Positions 6,757 through 15,502 of a stretch of DNA of 35,159 bases are shown here, in pieces. The notes under the pieces were generated by a model. The model did no database searches and had not been told where the DNA came from. It saw only the letters and a program-made list of their open reading frames with translations. A program made the translations under genes and the position numbers. Positions within the stretch are counted from its first letter, which is position 1. The number at the start of each line of letters is the position of its first letter. Origin of the DNA: Puniceicoccales bacterium (lineage in GTDB: Bacteria > Verrucomicrobiota > Verrucomicrobiia > Opitutales > JAIRLG01); NCBI GenBank assembly GCA_031279255.1, contig JAITIW010000031.1, positions 1 through 35,159 on the forward strand, in the 5' to 3' direction.

Positions 6757-9681
6757 ATGCAAGAGCTTCATTTTGTCACCCATTTTCAGGATTTAAGTTC
6801 ATGGTTTACAGACCTTTGGCTTCCCAAGATAGACTCGCTCGCGTCAAGACCACATGCGGTTCTACTTCCCTCTGACATCGCCGTCGATCACTTAAAAATG
6901 ACATGCGCACAGCATGCGGTTGACTCAAACAGCATATCTTTTTTTACCCCACGTGATTTAAGAACTTTTCTGCAAAAGTTTTTAGATTCTCGTGCCCATG
7001 AATACGAAAATTACAAAGTTATTCCTCTCAAAGTACTGAAATTTTGGGTTCAAAATATTTTAAGGTCTAGGTCAAAACAACGAGGGTTAAAGCTTCAAGC
7101 CATACAAGGGGATCCCGAAATCTTCCTGCAAGCTTTCGCTCTATGGAGGCAAACTCACTCTGCCGAAAAATTTTTGCTTTTCGATGACGATTTTTCATTC
7201 TTCGCAAGAAAATTAGATCATTTTTTATTTCAGCATCACTGGGTTCTCTCTCCGGAGGAGGCCTATTGCTCCTGCGAACCGAAGGAAAAAGTCTTTCAAG
7301 ATGTCTTTATCGGCGGATTTTCTCAGGTAAACTGGGATGACCTCCCTCTGATCAGGACACTGACGCAACTTTCGCAGCACAGTACTTTTGTAAATTTTCT
7401 CAGCGATGAGCCTCGATGGGATGCACTTTTGGGAAAAGCTATATTTCCGTTACGGCCAAACGATGCTTCACCTTCTCCAAAACTCTTTTGGGAATTCTCA
7501 ACACAAGCCATCAGCACAAAAAGAGAAACGATATCGAGCCAGGATACGGCTCCGTCGGAATACCTTAGCGCCGAGAACATCGATCAGGAAATCACGCAAG
7601 TATGTCAAAAATTGCAATCGCTTATGGCATCACCTCTGAAAGGTCGCATAGCGATCATCCTGCCACGGGAAGCTTCTTTAGAGGCTATACTGTTGCCAAA
7701 AAAACTCCAGCAAATGGGCATTCCATTTACTTCTTCTTTGGCACTCCCACCGCACATCCGGACTTATCCTGTAGTCAATAGCTGGTGCCAATGGCAAAAA
7801 TCGGATCACATCGATGACTATTTTAAATTCATCCAGAGCCTTTACTCCGGCGACTTCATATCGGCTTCGACCCAAAAGTCCTTGAAAGAAGAGATGACTT
7901 TAGCCATTACCGAACTCGGCCCACAGCGTTCGAGTTTGCTTCTCGATTGGCTGTCGGAAAAGACGAAAAATGATGAATTAAAATCTTTTTTAAAAACCTG
8001 GAACCTTTGGCCGGTCAAAGCCAATGTACAGGTTTTTCAGAGCTATTTGTTGGAAAACATCGATAAAAATTTTGGGACATCATTCCCGCAAGAAGTACGC
8101 GCGCTTTGGATCGAAGAACTAGAGCCATTGCAAGTACTGGATAAAACATGCTCCAGAATTTCTTTCATCGAATTTTTTGAAACTTCTTTTAAAGAATTGA
8201 TCTCCAAAGCCACCGATGACTCTTCGCCTTTCGCTAAAATCTGCCTGATAACGTATGAAGAAGCGTATCATGGGACATGGCAGTACGTCTTCTTTTTCCG
8301 CTCAGCAGAAGAATGGCCACATCGTCGACCGTGGAGTGCTAATCCTTTGCTCGAGGACACAAACTGGTCTGCACACTGGAAATCTTGGCTCAATCATCCA
8401 TCGACATGGTCTTTAAAAAAATATGCCATTGTTCCGCTGCGGACTCAGGAAAAAGATCACTTTCTTATCCTTAGTGCCAAAAAATTTCGACAGAAATTTT
8501 CTCAAAAAAATGGCTATTTTTTCAGTGTTTTTGAAAAGCATGAGGCCGACTCCTCCCATTTACCATCGGATGCCTCTCTCTGCGAGCCTCCGCATCAAAA
8601 AAATGTTGCGTCAATTCGACAGGATGATGAAAATTCCACCCCAGCTGCTCCGCAAAAGATTTTTTCAAACTCTTCCTTGCAATCCTTTTCGGATTTAAAA
8701 GAAATTTATCGCCACAGAAGAGATCCGCAAAAACCATTTGGAGCCTGGGATTACAGCTTGGAGGCCCCTCTATGGAAATATTTCTCATTCCCCTGCAAAA
8801 CATGGGAATCCATTCTACAATATCCGGAAGAATCTTGGTATCGACACATTTTAAAACAAGAACCTAAAATGACCTCTCTTGGTCCGGAATGGCAAAAAAT
8901 ATCAGTGGGCATATGGGTTCATGATTTTCTGAGTTTCCCAGAAGCTTCAGAAAAAATACAAAATCTGCCGGATCTTTCAGAGGGCTATGAACATATTCGT
9001 TCCCGCGCGAAGCGATTCCGGAAAAATGTAGAGACATTTTTTTCGAAGCACGGCATGCGGCTTCATACCATTTGGGAAGCGGTTTGGAATGAAGCTCTAC
9101 AATTAGCCTGCCGACTGTTTCGGCGTATCGCATTTCATTGGGAATCGTGTAAATTCCAGAGCGAATTTGTCATCCCTGATGAAACGTACCTATCACTTCC
9201 ATCCGGTACTTCTCTGGCACTAAAAGGTCGCATCGATCTATGGTTGCAACGAGGAACAAAGGGCTACGTCATCGACTACAAGACAGGAGGAGATCGGTCT
9301 TTAACCGGTCATCAATGGTACCGTATCGACAGTTCTGGGAAAGCCATCGTTTCGGCTAAAAGTCTTCAGCTGCTCCTCTACGGAATAGCGCTTCACAACA
9401 AAGGTTGGAATGATATTCGGTTGATGATCCTCAAGCCGGATACGCCAATGGGAGAAAAAATAGAAAAAGAACAACTATGTTTAGCTACGCTGAAAGAAGA
9501 CTCAAATTTCACTAAATTTTTAAGCATTTTTGAAAATATCGTTCACAAGGGGATTTTGGGACTGCGGCCTATCCCTCACTTGTCGTCAAAACATTTTAAA
9601 AGACCGCTAGCCACCTTGCCCATCGAGAATCACATTCTCCAAAAACGTTGCTTGAAAACCTTTACTTGTCTGTGGGAATAA
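6757..9681 (+). CDS. AddB-like protein with PD-(D/E)XK nuclease domain
   Basis: A large protein of 974 aa. The C-terminal 160 residues carry a RecB-type nuclease core: GRIDLWL with Asp827, then VIDYKTGG with Asp840 and Lys842. The middle contains a segment typical of AddB/RexB-like inactivated helicases (GRIAIILPREASLEAILLPKKLQQMGIPFTS split over about 290-330). No Walker A motif is visible. The family works with an AddA/RecB helicase partner in double-strand break processing, but no partner lies in the window. The four-Cys Fe-S cluster of classic AddB is not apparent; only two Cys close the protein. The ATG at 6757 is the first possible start after an in-frame stop 24 nt upstream. Confidence 0.78.
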   Translation: MQELHFVTHFQDLSSWFTDLWLPKIDSLASRPHAVLLPSDIAVDHLKMTCAQHAVDSNSISFFTPRDLRTFLQKFLDSRAHEYENYKVIPLKVLKFWVQNILRSRSKQRGLKLQAIQGDPEIFLQAFALWRQTHSAEKFLLFDDDFSFFARKLDHFLFQHHWVLSPEEAYCSCEPKEKVFQDVFIGGFSQVNWDDLPLIRTLTQLSQHSTFVNFLSDEPRWDALLGKAIFPLRPNDASPSPKLFWEFSTQAISTKRETISSQDTAPSEYLSAENIDQEITQVCQKLQSLMASPLKGRIAIILPREASLEAILLPKKLQQMGIPFTSSLALPPHIRTYPVVNSWCQWQKSDHIDDYFKFIQSLYSGDFISASTQKSLKEEMTLAITELGPQRSSLLLDWLSEKTKNDELKSFLKTWNLWPVKANVQVFQSYLLENIDKNFGTSFPQEVRALWIEELEPLQVLDKTCSRISFIEFFETSFKELISKATDDSSPFAKICLITYEEAYHGTWQYVFFFRSAEEWPHRRPWSANPLLEDTNWSAHWKSWLNHPSTWSLKKYAIVPLRTQEKDHFLILSAKKFRQKFSQKNGYFFSVFEKHEADSSHLPSDASLCEPPHQKNVASIRQDDENSTPAAPQKIFSNSSLQSFSDLKEIYRHRRDPQKPFGAWDYSLEAPLWKYFSFPCKTWESILQYPEESWYRHILKQEPKMTSLGPEWQKISVGIWVHDFLSFPEASEKIQNLPDLSEGYEHIRSRAKRFRKNVETFFSKHGMRLHTIWEAVWNEALQLACRLFRRIAFHWESCKFQSEFVIPDETYLSLPSGTSLALKGRIDLWLQRGTKGYVIDYKTGGDRSLTGHQWYRIDSSGKAIVSAKSLQLLLYGIALHNKGWNDIRLMILKPDTPMGEKIEKEQLCLATLKEDSNFTKFLSIFENIVHKGILGLRPIPHLSSKHFKRPLATLPIENHILQKRCLKTFTCLWE

Positions 9682-9723
9682 GTTCTCTCGAAGTGAGAGC
9701 CATGAGATCTTTTGTTTTGTAAT

Positions 9724-10449
9724 ATGCCTAAGCTTGAAAATATTCTCCTCGTGGGTGCCTCAGGGCGTATGGGAAATTGCGTCCAGACATTGGCACAGGA
9801 ACGGGGAATCTCGATACAAAAATGCACGACGCGGCCTTGCGTTCAACTACCATCGCCATGGCCATCGGATGTTTCTGTCGTCATAGATTTCAGTTGTGAT
9901 TCCGTTATAGGACAAATGGTCGCAAAGCTTTTGGAAAGAAGGCCGCCTTTCCCCCCGTTGGTCGTAGGGACAACGGGACTCTCCAACGATACGATGGAAA
10001 GTATTAAACTTTATACCCAAAGGGCCGCTTGTCTTGTCGCCAGTAATTTTTCGCTGGGCATAGCGATTTTACGCGCCTGTGTCCGCTTAGCCGCGGCTAA
10101 ATTACCCGATGCTTTCGAAGCCGAGATCATTGAAATACACCATCGCCATAAGCGCGATATTCCCAGCGGAACGGCTCAGTCACTTCTGAATGACATTCGA
10201 GATGCCCAAATGCTGAGCCATGGTGCAAGTGGTGAAACTACTCCCGAATCTGTGAAAATTCATTCCCTGCGCATGGCTTCTGTTGTGGGCGAACACCAAG
10301 TGATTCTGGCCGGCCCTGGGGAGCAATTGCGTCTTGTCCATCAAGCGGAAAACCGCAGTGTTTTCGCCCATGGGGCTTTCCATGCCGCCCAATGGATCTG
10401 TGGACAAAATCCCGGACTTTACCACATGGAGGACGTTTTCGGAATATAA
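9724..10449 (+). CDS. dapB: 4-hydroxy-tetrahydrodipicolinate reductase
   Basis: Reduces hydroxy-tetrahydrodipicolinate in the diaminopimelate/lysine pathway, feeding peptidoglycan; cytoplasmic. From ATG 9724 it is 241 aa, slightly shorter than the E. coli enzyme. The dinucleotide motif is VGASGRMG near the N-terminus. VVIDFS and VVGTTG follow, then SNFSLGIAI. The catalytic stretch EIIEIHHRHKRDIPSGTA holds the His pair, the Lys and the PSGTA loop. It ends with an AHGAFHAAQWI block as usual. A TTG four codons upstream is possible, but the ATG directly precedes the Rossmann strand. sufS starts 10 nt after its stop. Confidence 0.96.
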   Translation: MPKLENILLVGASGRMGNCVQTLAQERGISIQKCTTRPCVQLPSPWPSDVSVVIDFSCDSVIGQMVAKLLERRPPFPPLVVGTTGLSNDTMESIKLYTQRAACLVASNFSLGIAILRACVRLAAAKLPDAFEAEIIEIHHRHKRDIPSGTAQSLLNDIRDAQMLSHGASGETTPESVKIHSLRMASVVGEHQVILAGPGEQLRLVHQAENRSVFAHGAFHAAQWICGQNPGLYHMEDVFGI

Positions 10450-10459
10450 TTCAAAAAAA

Positions 10460-11683
10460 ATGTTCGATGCTTGCATCCATAAATTCCGCACGCATTTTCC
10501 CATTCTAGGAACAAAACTTCCCAACGGCCGGCCTCTGATCTATCTCGACAACGCAGCGACATCGCAGCTTCCGCTTCCCGTCATATCGGCCATGACGGAG
10601 CATTGGACGCATCACAACGCCAATGTCCATCGAGGGATTCATCATTTGGCCGAACAAGCTGACGCGACTTATCACCGGGCGCGGCAGGTATTGGCCGATT
10701 CTTTACACGTAAATTTTAAGGAAATTATCTTCACCAGTGGCAGTACAGAAGGTCTGAATTTATTGGCCAGTAGCTTGGCCCCTACCCTAGTCTCTCCCGG
10801 CGATGAGATCTTGATCACCATCCAGGAACATCATTCCAATTGGCTTCCTTGGCAAGGATTTTGTCAGGAACACGGAATATCGCTAGGCGTTTTAGGGCTC
10901 TCTCCTCATCGGGAAGCTTTTCACAAAGAACTTGAGCGGCGTCTTCATCCCAAAGTAAAAATTCTCGCCTTGGCACACATCACTAACGTTCTGGGTGAAG
11001 AGCGCGACATTGCTTTTATCAGCCGATTAGCCCATACCTATGGAACCAAAGTGATCATTGACGGAGCCCAGACATTACTGCACAGAACTGTAAATTTAAG
11101 ATCATGGGATTGCGACGCTTTCGTGGCATCGGCCCATAAAGCATTCGGGCCAACTGGTATCGGTGTTCTTTTCATAAAATCATCGTTGATGGAAGCGATG
11201 CCGCCTTATCAATTGGGCGGCGGCATGGTCGAAGAGGTAAGTCTGGGGAAAAGTTTTTTCAAACACCCTCCGGAACGCTTCGAAGCCGGAACACCCAATA
11301 TCATCGGAGCCATCGGATTCGCTGCAGCCGTCGATTTCATGCGATCCGAAATAGGTGATGGGGCCACAAAATATGAACATTATTTATCTTCTGAAATGCT
11401 GAAGCGCCTACGGTCTATTCCGGGATTACATCTATGTCCCGTTCCAGAACATTCGGCCGGTATTTTTTCCTTCACGGTGGATGGTATCCATCCGCACGAC
11501 ATCGCAACATGCTTAAATGAGGACGGCATCGCCATTCGCGCCGGACACCATTGTGCACAACCGCTCATGAAGGCCCTAAAAACACCTTCCACAGCTAGAA
11601 TTTCCTTGGCTCCTTATAACACGCTGGAAGAACTCGATAAACTTGAGGAGAGTCTCCGCCGATTGCAGCAGACTTTTCGTTAG
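10460..11683 (+). CDS. sufS: SufS-type cysteine desulfurase
   Basis: PLP enzyme that takes sulfur from cysteine for Fe-S cluster assembly. From ATG 10460 it is 407 aa, the usual length. Visible are YLDNAATSQLP at the N-terminus, NVHRGIHHLAE, TSGSTEGLNLLA, QEHHSNWLPWQ and IDGAQ. The PLP-binding Lys227 is in SAHKAFGPTGIGVL. The active-site loop RAGHHCAQP has Cys365, the position expected for the class II (SufS/CsdA) type. A longer upstream extension is open but would overlap dapB and lacks family similarity. No sufE, sufU or sufBCD is seen nearby, so the partner proteins are elsewhere. Confidence 0.95.
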   Translation: MFDACIHKFRTHFPILGTKLPNGRPLIYLDNAATSQLPLPVISAMTEHWTHHNANVHRGIHHLAEQADATYHRARQVLADSLHVNFKEIIFTSGSTEGLNLLASSLAPTLVSPGDEILITIQEHHSNWLPWQGFCQEHGISLGVLGLSPHREAFHKELERRLHPKVKILALAHITNVLGEERDIAFISRLAHTYGTKVIIDGAQTLLHRTVNLRSWDCDAFVASAHKAFGPTGIGVLFIKSSLMEAMPPYQLGGGMVEEVSLGKSFFKHPPERFEAGTPNIIGAIGFAAAVDFMRSEIGDGATKYEHYLSSEMLKRLRSIPGLHLCPVPEHSAGIFSFTVDGIHPHDIATCLNEDGIAIRAGHHCAQPLMKALKTPSTARISLAPYNTLEELDKLEESLRRLQQTFR

Positions 11684-11744
11684 TCATTCTCTGCGTTAGT
11701 TATTTCCCGCTCCACTGCTCGAAGCGAAGCCCTTTTCTCTGTGA

Positions 11745-11765
11745 GCTCCGATAATGCCTCGGAGC
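11745..11765 (+). other. Stem-loop after sufS
   Basis: GCTCCGA (11745-11751) pairs perfectly with TCGGAGC (11759-11765) around a 7-nt loop, between sufS and the mraZ operator. There is no following T-run, so a terminator role is only possible. Confidence 0.35.
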
Positions 11766-11835
11766 CATCAGCAATACTTATAAGCCACCATAAAATTTTA
11801 TCTTATTCAAAATCTTTGACGAAAAAAATTGACTA

Positions 11836-11870
11836 GGGGAAATTTTGGGAGATTTTGTTACGTTGTGGGA
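11836..11870 (+). promoter_or_regulatory. MraZ operator (10-bp-spaced TGGGA boxes)
   Basis: Four 5-mers are spaced exactly 10 bp apart: GGGGA at 11836, TGGGA at 11846, TGTTA (degenerate) at 11856 and TGGGA at 11866. MraZ of E. coli is known to bind TGGGN repeats separated by 5-nt spacers ahead of its own operon, and this array has that geometry. The position, 17 nt before the ATG of mraZ, fits autoregulation of the division cluster. A TTG at 11845, inside the array, is therefore an unlikely start codon. Confidence 0.75.
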
Positions 11871-11886
11871 CGAAATTATATCCCGT

Positions 11887-12348
11887 ATGTTATCCTTAGT
11901 AAAAAGTTTCTATGTCGGCGAATTCGAGCGTTCTCTGGACGACAAATGTCGCCTGAGCCTGCCATCCAAATGGCGATCCGCTGACGAGGAAAATGGAGCC
12001 TCGTTTCTGGCACTGCCAAACCCCGTAGGCTGCATCACCGTTTACCCTCCCAAGATGATCTCCCGACTCGAAGAAAAGGTCTCCAACGTCAGTTTAGGGG
12101 ATCAGGTGGGGCAACAGGCATTGGCAAAACTCTTTTCTCAAGCCGATACGTTTGAATGCGACACCAAAGGTCGGATGAAAATCGAAGAGCGCCTCGTACG
12201 CCACGCCGATATTCATGGTGATGTTCTCATGATCGGGAGCTATGTGACATTCCATATCTGGAACCCCAAAAGATTCAGGGCGTATCTACAGCAACCCATC
12301 ACGGAGGGAGATGAGATGAGCCTCATCTTAAAATCCATCGGTCTATGA
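11887..12348 (+). CDS. mraZ: Transcriptional regulator MraZ
   Basis: DNA-binding ring protein of the AbrB-like fold that autoregulates the division and cell wall cluster. From ATG 11887 it is 153 aa. The first half repeat reads FYVGEFERSLDDKCRLSLP, matching the usual FxGEYxxxLDxKGRLxxP; the Gly of the DKGRL motif is a Cys here. The second repeat is FECDTKGRMKIEERL. It ends overlapping rsmH by 4 nt (ATGA). An in-frame TTG at 11845 would lengthen it by 14 residues, but the boxes of its own operator cover that codon and the family normally begins just before the FxGE motif. The start is therefore reasonably but not fully settled. Confidence 0.93.
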   Translation: MLSLVKSFYVGEFERSLDDKCRLSLPSKWRSADEENGASFLALPNPVGCITVYPPKMISRLEEKVSNVSLGDQVGQQALAKLFSQADTFECDTKGRMKIEERLVRHADIHGDVLMIGSYVTFHIWNPKRFRAYLQQPITEGDEMSLILKSIGL

Positions 12349-13280
12349 ACACAACGTCTCCAGTCGATTCATATTTGATCCATATACCGGTCATGTTGTC
12401 GGAAGTGAATCACGCTCTGGGTGTTGATCAAGCGGGTGTTTTCCTGGACGCAACTTTCGGAGGCGGTGGGCACTCCAGGGCTATTTTGGAGGCCAATCCA
12501 GCCAATGAAGTTTGGGCAATCGACTGTGATCCCGAAGCCGAGACAAGGGCAAAAATATTGAAAGAAACTTTTTCGGATCGTTTCCACTTCTACCGTACAA
12601 AGTTTTCGGCCATTCAGGCATTGCCTGAGGTTTTTTACGATGGAGCTCTATTGGATCTCGGCGTCTCATCATTTCAGCTGGATGATCCCAGGAGAGGTTT
12701 TTCCTTCCGTCATTCTTCTACACTCGATATGCGAATGGATTCCAGTTCTGGCATATCGGCTGAGACATTTTTAAACACAGCTTCCCGTGCAGAACTCATC
12801 GAAGCGATTCGCGATTTCGGTGAAGAACGTCACTGGAAGCGCATTGTAAATGCTATCCTTTCTCATAGGGGAATGCAGGAGACGAAAAGATCGGATCTTT
12901 TTGTGGAATTGATAGTCTCTTGCTATCCCCTTCGGGAACGATTTCGAAAGATCCATCCGGCAACCAAGACGTTTCAAGGTATTCGTATCGCCATCAATCA
13001 AGAACTTCTGGAACTCCAAGAAGCTCTTTCTAAAATTTTTACACGATTAAAACCTCATGGGCGCTTAGTGGTCATCAGCTTTCATTCCCTAGAAGATCGC
13101 ATCGTAAAGCAATTCTTTCGAGAAAAAGCTGGATTAACGAAATCCCAAACAATCCTCACACAAGTGGCTCATACAGAGGCCACTATCATAAGCAAAAAAA
13201 TCATTTCACCATCAAAAACCGAGATTGCTCGAAACCCTCGGTCAAGATCCGCCAAACTCAGGGTACTGGAAAAACTTTAA
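12345..13280 (+). CDS. rsmH: 16S rRNA (cytosine1402-N4)-methyltransferase
   Basis: SAM-dependent methyltransferase acting on C1402 of 16S rRNA (also called MraW). At 311 aa it is full length. It opens with HIPVMLSEV and the SAM loop DATFGGGGHSRAIL. ALLDLGVSSFQLDDPRRGFSF is conserved, followed by the helical insert with the FGEERHWKRI stretch. TFQGIRIAINQEL and VVISFHSLEDRIVKQFF lead to the RSRSAKLRVLEK end. All hallmark motifs are intact. Translation is coupled to mraZ through a 4-nt overlap, and the ftsL-like gene follows 14 nt later. Confidence 0.97.
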   Translation: MNTTSPVDSYLIHIPVMLSEVNHALGVDQAGVFLDATFGGGGHSRAILEANPANEVWAIDCDPEAETRAKILKETFSDRFHFYRTKFSAIQALPEVFYDGALLDLGVSSFQLDDPRRGFSFRHSSTLDMRMDSSSGISAETFLNTASRAELIEAIRDFGEERHWKRIVNAILSHRGMQETKRSDLFVELIVSCYPLRERFRKIHPATKTFQGIRIAINQELLELQEALSKIFTRLKPHGRLVVISFHSLEDRIVKQFFREKAGLTKSQTILTQVAHTEATIISKKIISPSKTEIARNPRSRSAKLRVLEKL

Positions 13281-13294
13281 ACCATCTAGGAAAA

Positions 13295-13669
13295 ATGAAA
13301 ATAAATCAGGATTATTATAAGTCACTCTTCTCCATGTTTTTACTAGGAGCCGTAATCTTTGCCGTCCTCGGCATATCGATTGTCTTTCTGCGACAAAAGA
13401 TCGCCTCGCATGCTATCCACATTCGCTCACTGGAGCAAGAATGCCAAGCCATTGACCATCAAGCGCTCTCGTTGGCCAGTCATATCGCGCAATTGGAAAC
13501 ACCACTACACCTTCAATTTCAAGCGAAAGGAAATTACAGATTCCCATCGCCGGATCAGGTCATCCACGTACGCAATTGGCCCTATGCATCCCGCATGGCA
13601 TCGGCCGAAAGGGACTATGTCAACAGTATTGCCATGGTCTTGCCTCATTCCAATGGAAAGGCTTTGTAG
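13295..13669 (+). CDS. ftsL: FtsL-like bitopic cell division protein
   Basis: A 124 aa protein placed exactly where ftsL stands in the mraZ-rsmH-ftsL order. It has a short cytoplasmic N-terminus, one membrane helix at about residues 11-31 (FSMFLLGAVIFAVLGISIVF), then a predicted coiled coil at about 32-70 with Leu/Ile heptad positions. That is the FtsL topology. Sequence conservation in this family is very low, so the name rests on topology and position. FtsL bridges FtsB and FtsI/FtsW in the septal complex. Unusually, no ftsI or mur gene follows; the next gene is on the opposite strand. Confidence 0.75.
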   Translation: MKINQDYYKSLFSMFLLGAVIFAVLGISIVFLRQKIASHAIHIRSLEQECQAIDHQALSLASHIAQLETPLHLQFQAKGNYRFPSPDQVIHVRNWPYASRMASAERDYVNSIAMVLPHSNGKAL

Positions 13670-13703
13670 AAATACTACCTAGACGTCTATAGCTTTCAGG
13701 ACA

Positions 13704-13723
13704 CGAATTTTTTGAAAAATTCG
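13704..13723. terminator. Hairpin between convergent ftsL and OTU genes
   Basis: CGAATTTT (13704-13711) pairs with AAAATTCG (13716-13723) around a 4-nt loop, followed by CTCTTT on the plus strand. It sits between two converging stops and could end both transcripts. The stem is AT-rich, so it is only a moderate candidate. Confidence 0.45.
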
Positions 13724-13727
13724 CTCT

Positions 13728-14840
13728 TTAACGGAAGCGAATAATGGCCTGGTAATGGTTGCTGCCATTATGGAACATCTTTATGACTCTTCTATGACTT
13801 GCGAAAAATGCCTTAAGAGAGCCTAGATCACGAATGTCTACAGGCGTGCCATCTTCTTCAAAGACATCGAATGCGATGGAGTGCCAATCTTCGGTCGGAG
13901 CTACAACTACCACAGGATGTCCCGTGGCCTTAGCGAGATAAGGAAAATCCTCTTGCCACATCCAAAGTACAGGCGGACATGGACTTCCAGCCGATGGGCC
14001 ACCAACAATATGCTGCTTTATTTCCTCCAAAGAATGCCCCGAAGCTTGCGTTTCCAAAAACTCTCTCTGCATGCATCGATAAACCGCACCACGTAAGGCT
14101 TGCATCTTTGAAAGATCACCGGCATCATATCCGCTTCCTGTTTGCCGTGCGAATGTAAGATCCCCTGTGTTGATCATGGAAGTGATGGCAGACCAAAAAC
14201 CACAATTCCCATCGCCAGAAACATTTTGTATCTTCCAATCTGGATTCAAGCGTTCCATGAAGAAATCCAGATAGTGTGGCGCTTGACAGAGAATGATCTC
14301 TGTCGTGACTAAGATCCAAAAATTTCCATCGAGGCGAACGCCGTCATTGTCCAAAGTGGCGTAGATCAATGACTGAAAGATATGAGCCGATCGCCCATCT
14401 ATCACAAGATTCAGCGAACCCTTTTTTTGCTGCGAACCAAATCGTTTAAAGGAAAATCCATCTAGAAAATCAGCTTCTATCCGCAAGGCATCCGTCGATG
14501 GATCATGGCTTGGGTCTTGAAATCGAGCATTTTCAGCAAAAATTTTAATAGCCTGAGGATATTTGGGTTCTGCGGAAACAGGTGGCATAACATAAGAAAT
14601 TTCCCTGTCGCTGGGAAATACATATAGGTACTGCTTATAACAGAAACATCTATCCCGGTCCAGAGAGGAACCTTGAATAACAGCTTCTATTTCTTCTGGA
14701 ACATTTTCAGGCCAATCGTACTTTTCGAAAAACGTAAAATAAGCCCGCGCGTTTAAGGGAAACAAAAGCGCCAATGCAAAACAACACGCCGAAAAAAGTA
14801 ACGGCGTACGACGATAACTCACAATACTATCCATACCCAT
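13728..14840 (-). CDS. Secreted OTU-like cysteine protease (putative deubiquitinase)
   Basis: A 370 aa protein with an N-terminal Sec signal (RR, hydrophobic core of about residues 12-29, NARA then YF; likely cut after about residue 33). The C-terminal half carries the OTU-type catalytic box VSGDGNCGFWSAI with Asp210 and Cys213. The matching histidine lies near the end in NGSNHYQAIIRF (His362), the usual OTU spacing and context. OTU proteases cleave ubiquitin chains, a eukaryotic substrate, so in a bacterium the natural reading is a host-directed effector. The N-terminal 200 residues are unrecognised and may be a binding or export region. It follows a DJ-1-like gene and psd on the same strand. 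Substrate and secretion route beyond the inner membrane are inferred. Confidence 0.8.
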   Translation of the reverse strand: MGMDSIVSYRRTPLLFSACCFALALLFPLNARAYFTFFEKYDWPENVPEEIEAVIQGSSLDRDRCFCYKQYLYVFPSDREISYVMPPVSAEPKYPQAIKIFAENARFQDPSHDPSTDALRIEADFLDGFSFKRFGSQQKKGSLNLVIDGRSAHIFQSLIYATLDNDGVRLDGNFWILVTTEIILCQAPHYLDFFMERLNPDWKIQNVSGDGNCGFWSAITSMINTGDLTFARQTGSGYDAGDLSKMQALRGAVYRCMQREFLETQASGHSLEEIKQHIVGGPSAGSPCPPVLWMWQEDFPYLAKATGHPVVVVAPTEDWHSIAFDVFEEDGTPVDIRDLGSLKAFFASHRRVIKMFHNGSNHYQAIIRFR

Positions 14841-14844
14841 ATCT

Positions 14845-14850
14845 ACCTCC
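14845..14850 (-). promoter_or_regulatory. Ribosome binding site deciding the OTU gene start
   Basis: GGAGGT on the minus strand lies 5 nt before the ATG at 14838-14840. A further ATG at 14850-14852 overlaps this site and is therefore unlikely to be the start. Confidence 0.7.
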
Positions 14851-14900
14851 ATCTGAGGTTTCTAATGATGAAGGAAAATTTGTCAATCACAGGTCATGCT

Positions 14901-15467
14901 TTACCTCAATCGCCAAATTCCTCCCAGACCTAACCCTTCTACAATCTGCTTTAGACGATGGTGAAGATTGAGAATTTTAAGCAGTTGCAGCGCAAAGAGA
15001 AATACGGCTCCGGGATCCCTGCCGGTCAAAATGTGTTGATCCCAGACGACCGGCATGGAATGATCCGCTAGAGGAAGTTCTTTACAGGGATAGGCCGTAT
15101 GACGTCGACCTTGCAACACACCCGCTTCGAAAAGCAATATCGGTGCTGCACAGATGGCGGCGATGAGTTTTTTTTCTCGGTCATAGGCTTGAATTTTTGA
15201 AATTACAAGGGAATTTTTTTGAAGAATCTCGAATCCAGAACCTCCTGGGATGAAAAGTACATCCGAAGTAACTTCCGCATCCTGGAGATGTTCGTCGGCT
15301 AAAATCGTAATGCCCTTTGCGCCACGAACCTGTAACGATCCCGTACAAGAGACTGTTTTCACTTCCAGTTTAGCATAACGCCATATATCCACCGGAACGA
15401 CATATTCGATAGTCTCGAAATTTTCTCCTAATAAAACACATATTTTTGTTTTTTCTTTCATACTCAT
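14901..15467 (-). CDS. DJ-1/PfpI-family protein
   Basis: A 188 aa protein of the DJ-1/ThiJ/PfpI superfamily. The nucleophile elbow is AAICAAP with Cys106, and the supporting Glu21 is in NFETIEYVVPVD. VLFIPGG (about 70-76) and GRDPGAVFLFAL (about 149-160) match the DJ-1 layout closely. Family members protect against oxidative or carbonyl damage (glyoxalase or deglycase-like activities are reported for some); the activity here is not predictable. It lies between psd (35 nt upstream) and the OTU protease (60 nt downstream) on the same strand, so the three probably share a transcript. The last 20 residues extend past the normal fold and are Gly/Leu-rich. Confidence 0.9.
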   Translation of the reverse strand: MSMKEKTKICVLLGENFETIEYVVPVDIWRYAKLEVKTVSCTGSLQVRGAKGITILADEHLQDAEVTSDVLFIPGGSGFEILQKNSLVISKIQAYDREKKLIAAICAAPILLFEAGVLQGRRHTAYPCKELPLADHSMPVVWDQHILTGRDPGAVFLFALQLLKILNLHHRLKQIVEGLGLGGIWRLR

Positions 15468-15502
15468 TATCCCAAAATTTCACCCTTGAACACCAGGTTC
15501 TA

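Noticed and set aside
10334-10459. Longer N-terminus for the cysteine desulfurase
   Set aside because: It would lie inside the dapB coding end and has no similarity to SufS; the ATG at 10460 gives the standard start.
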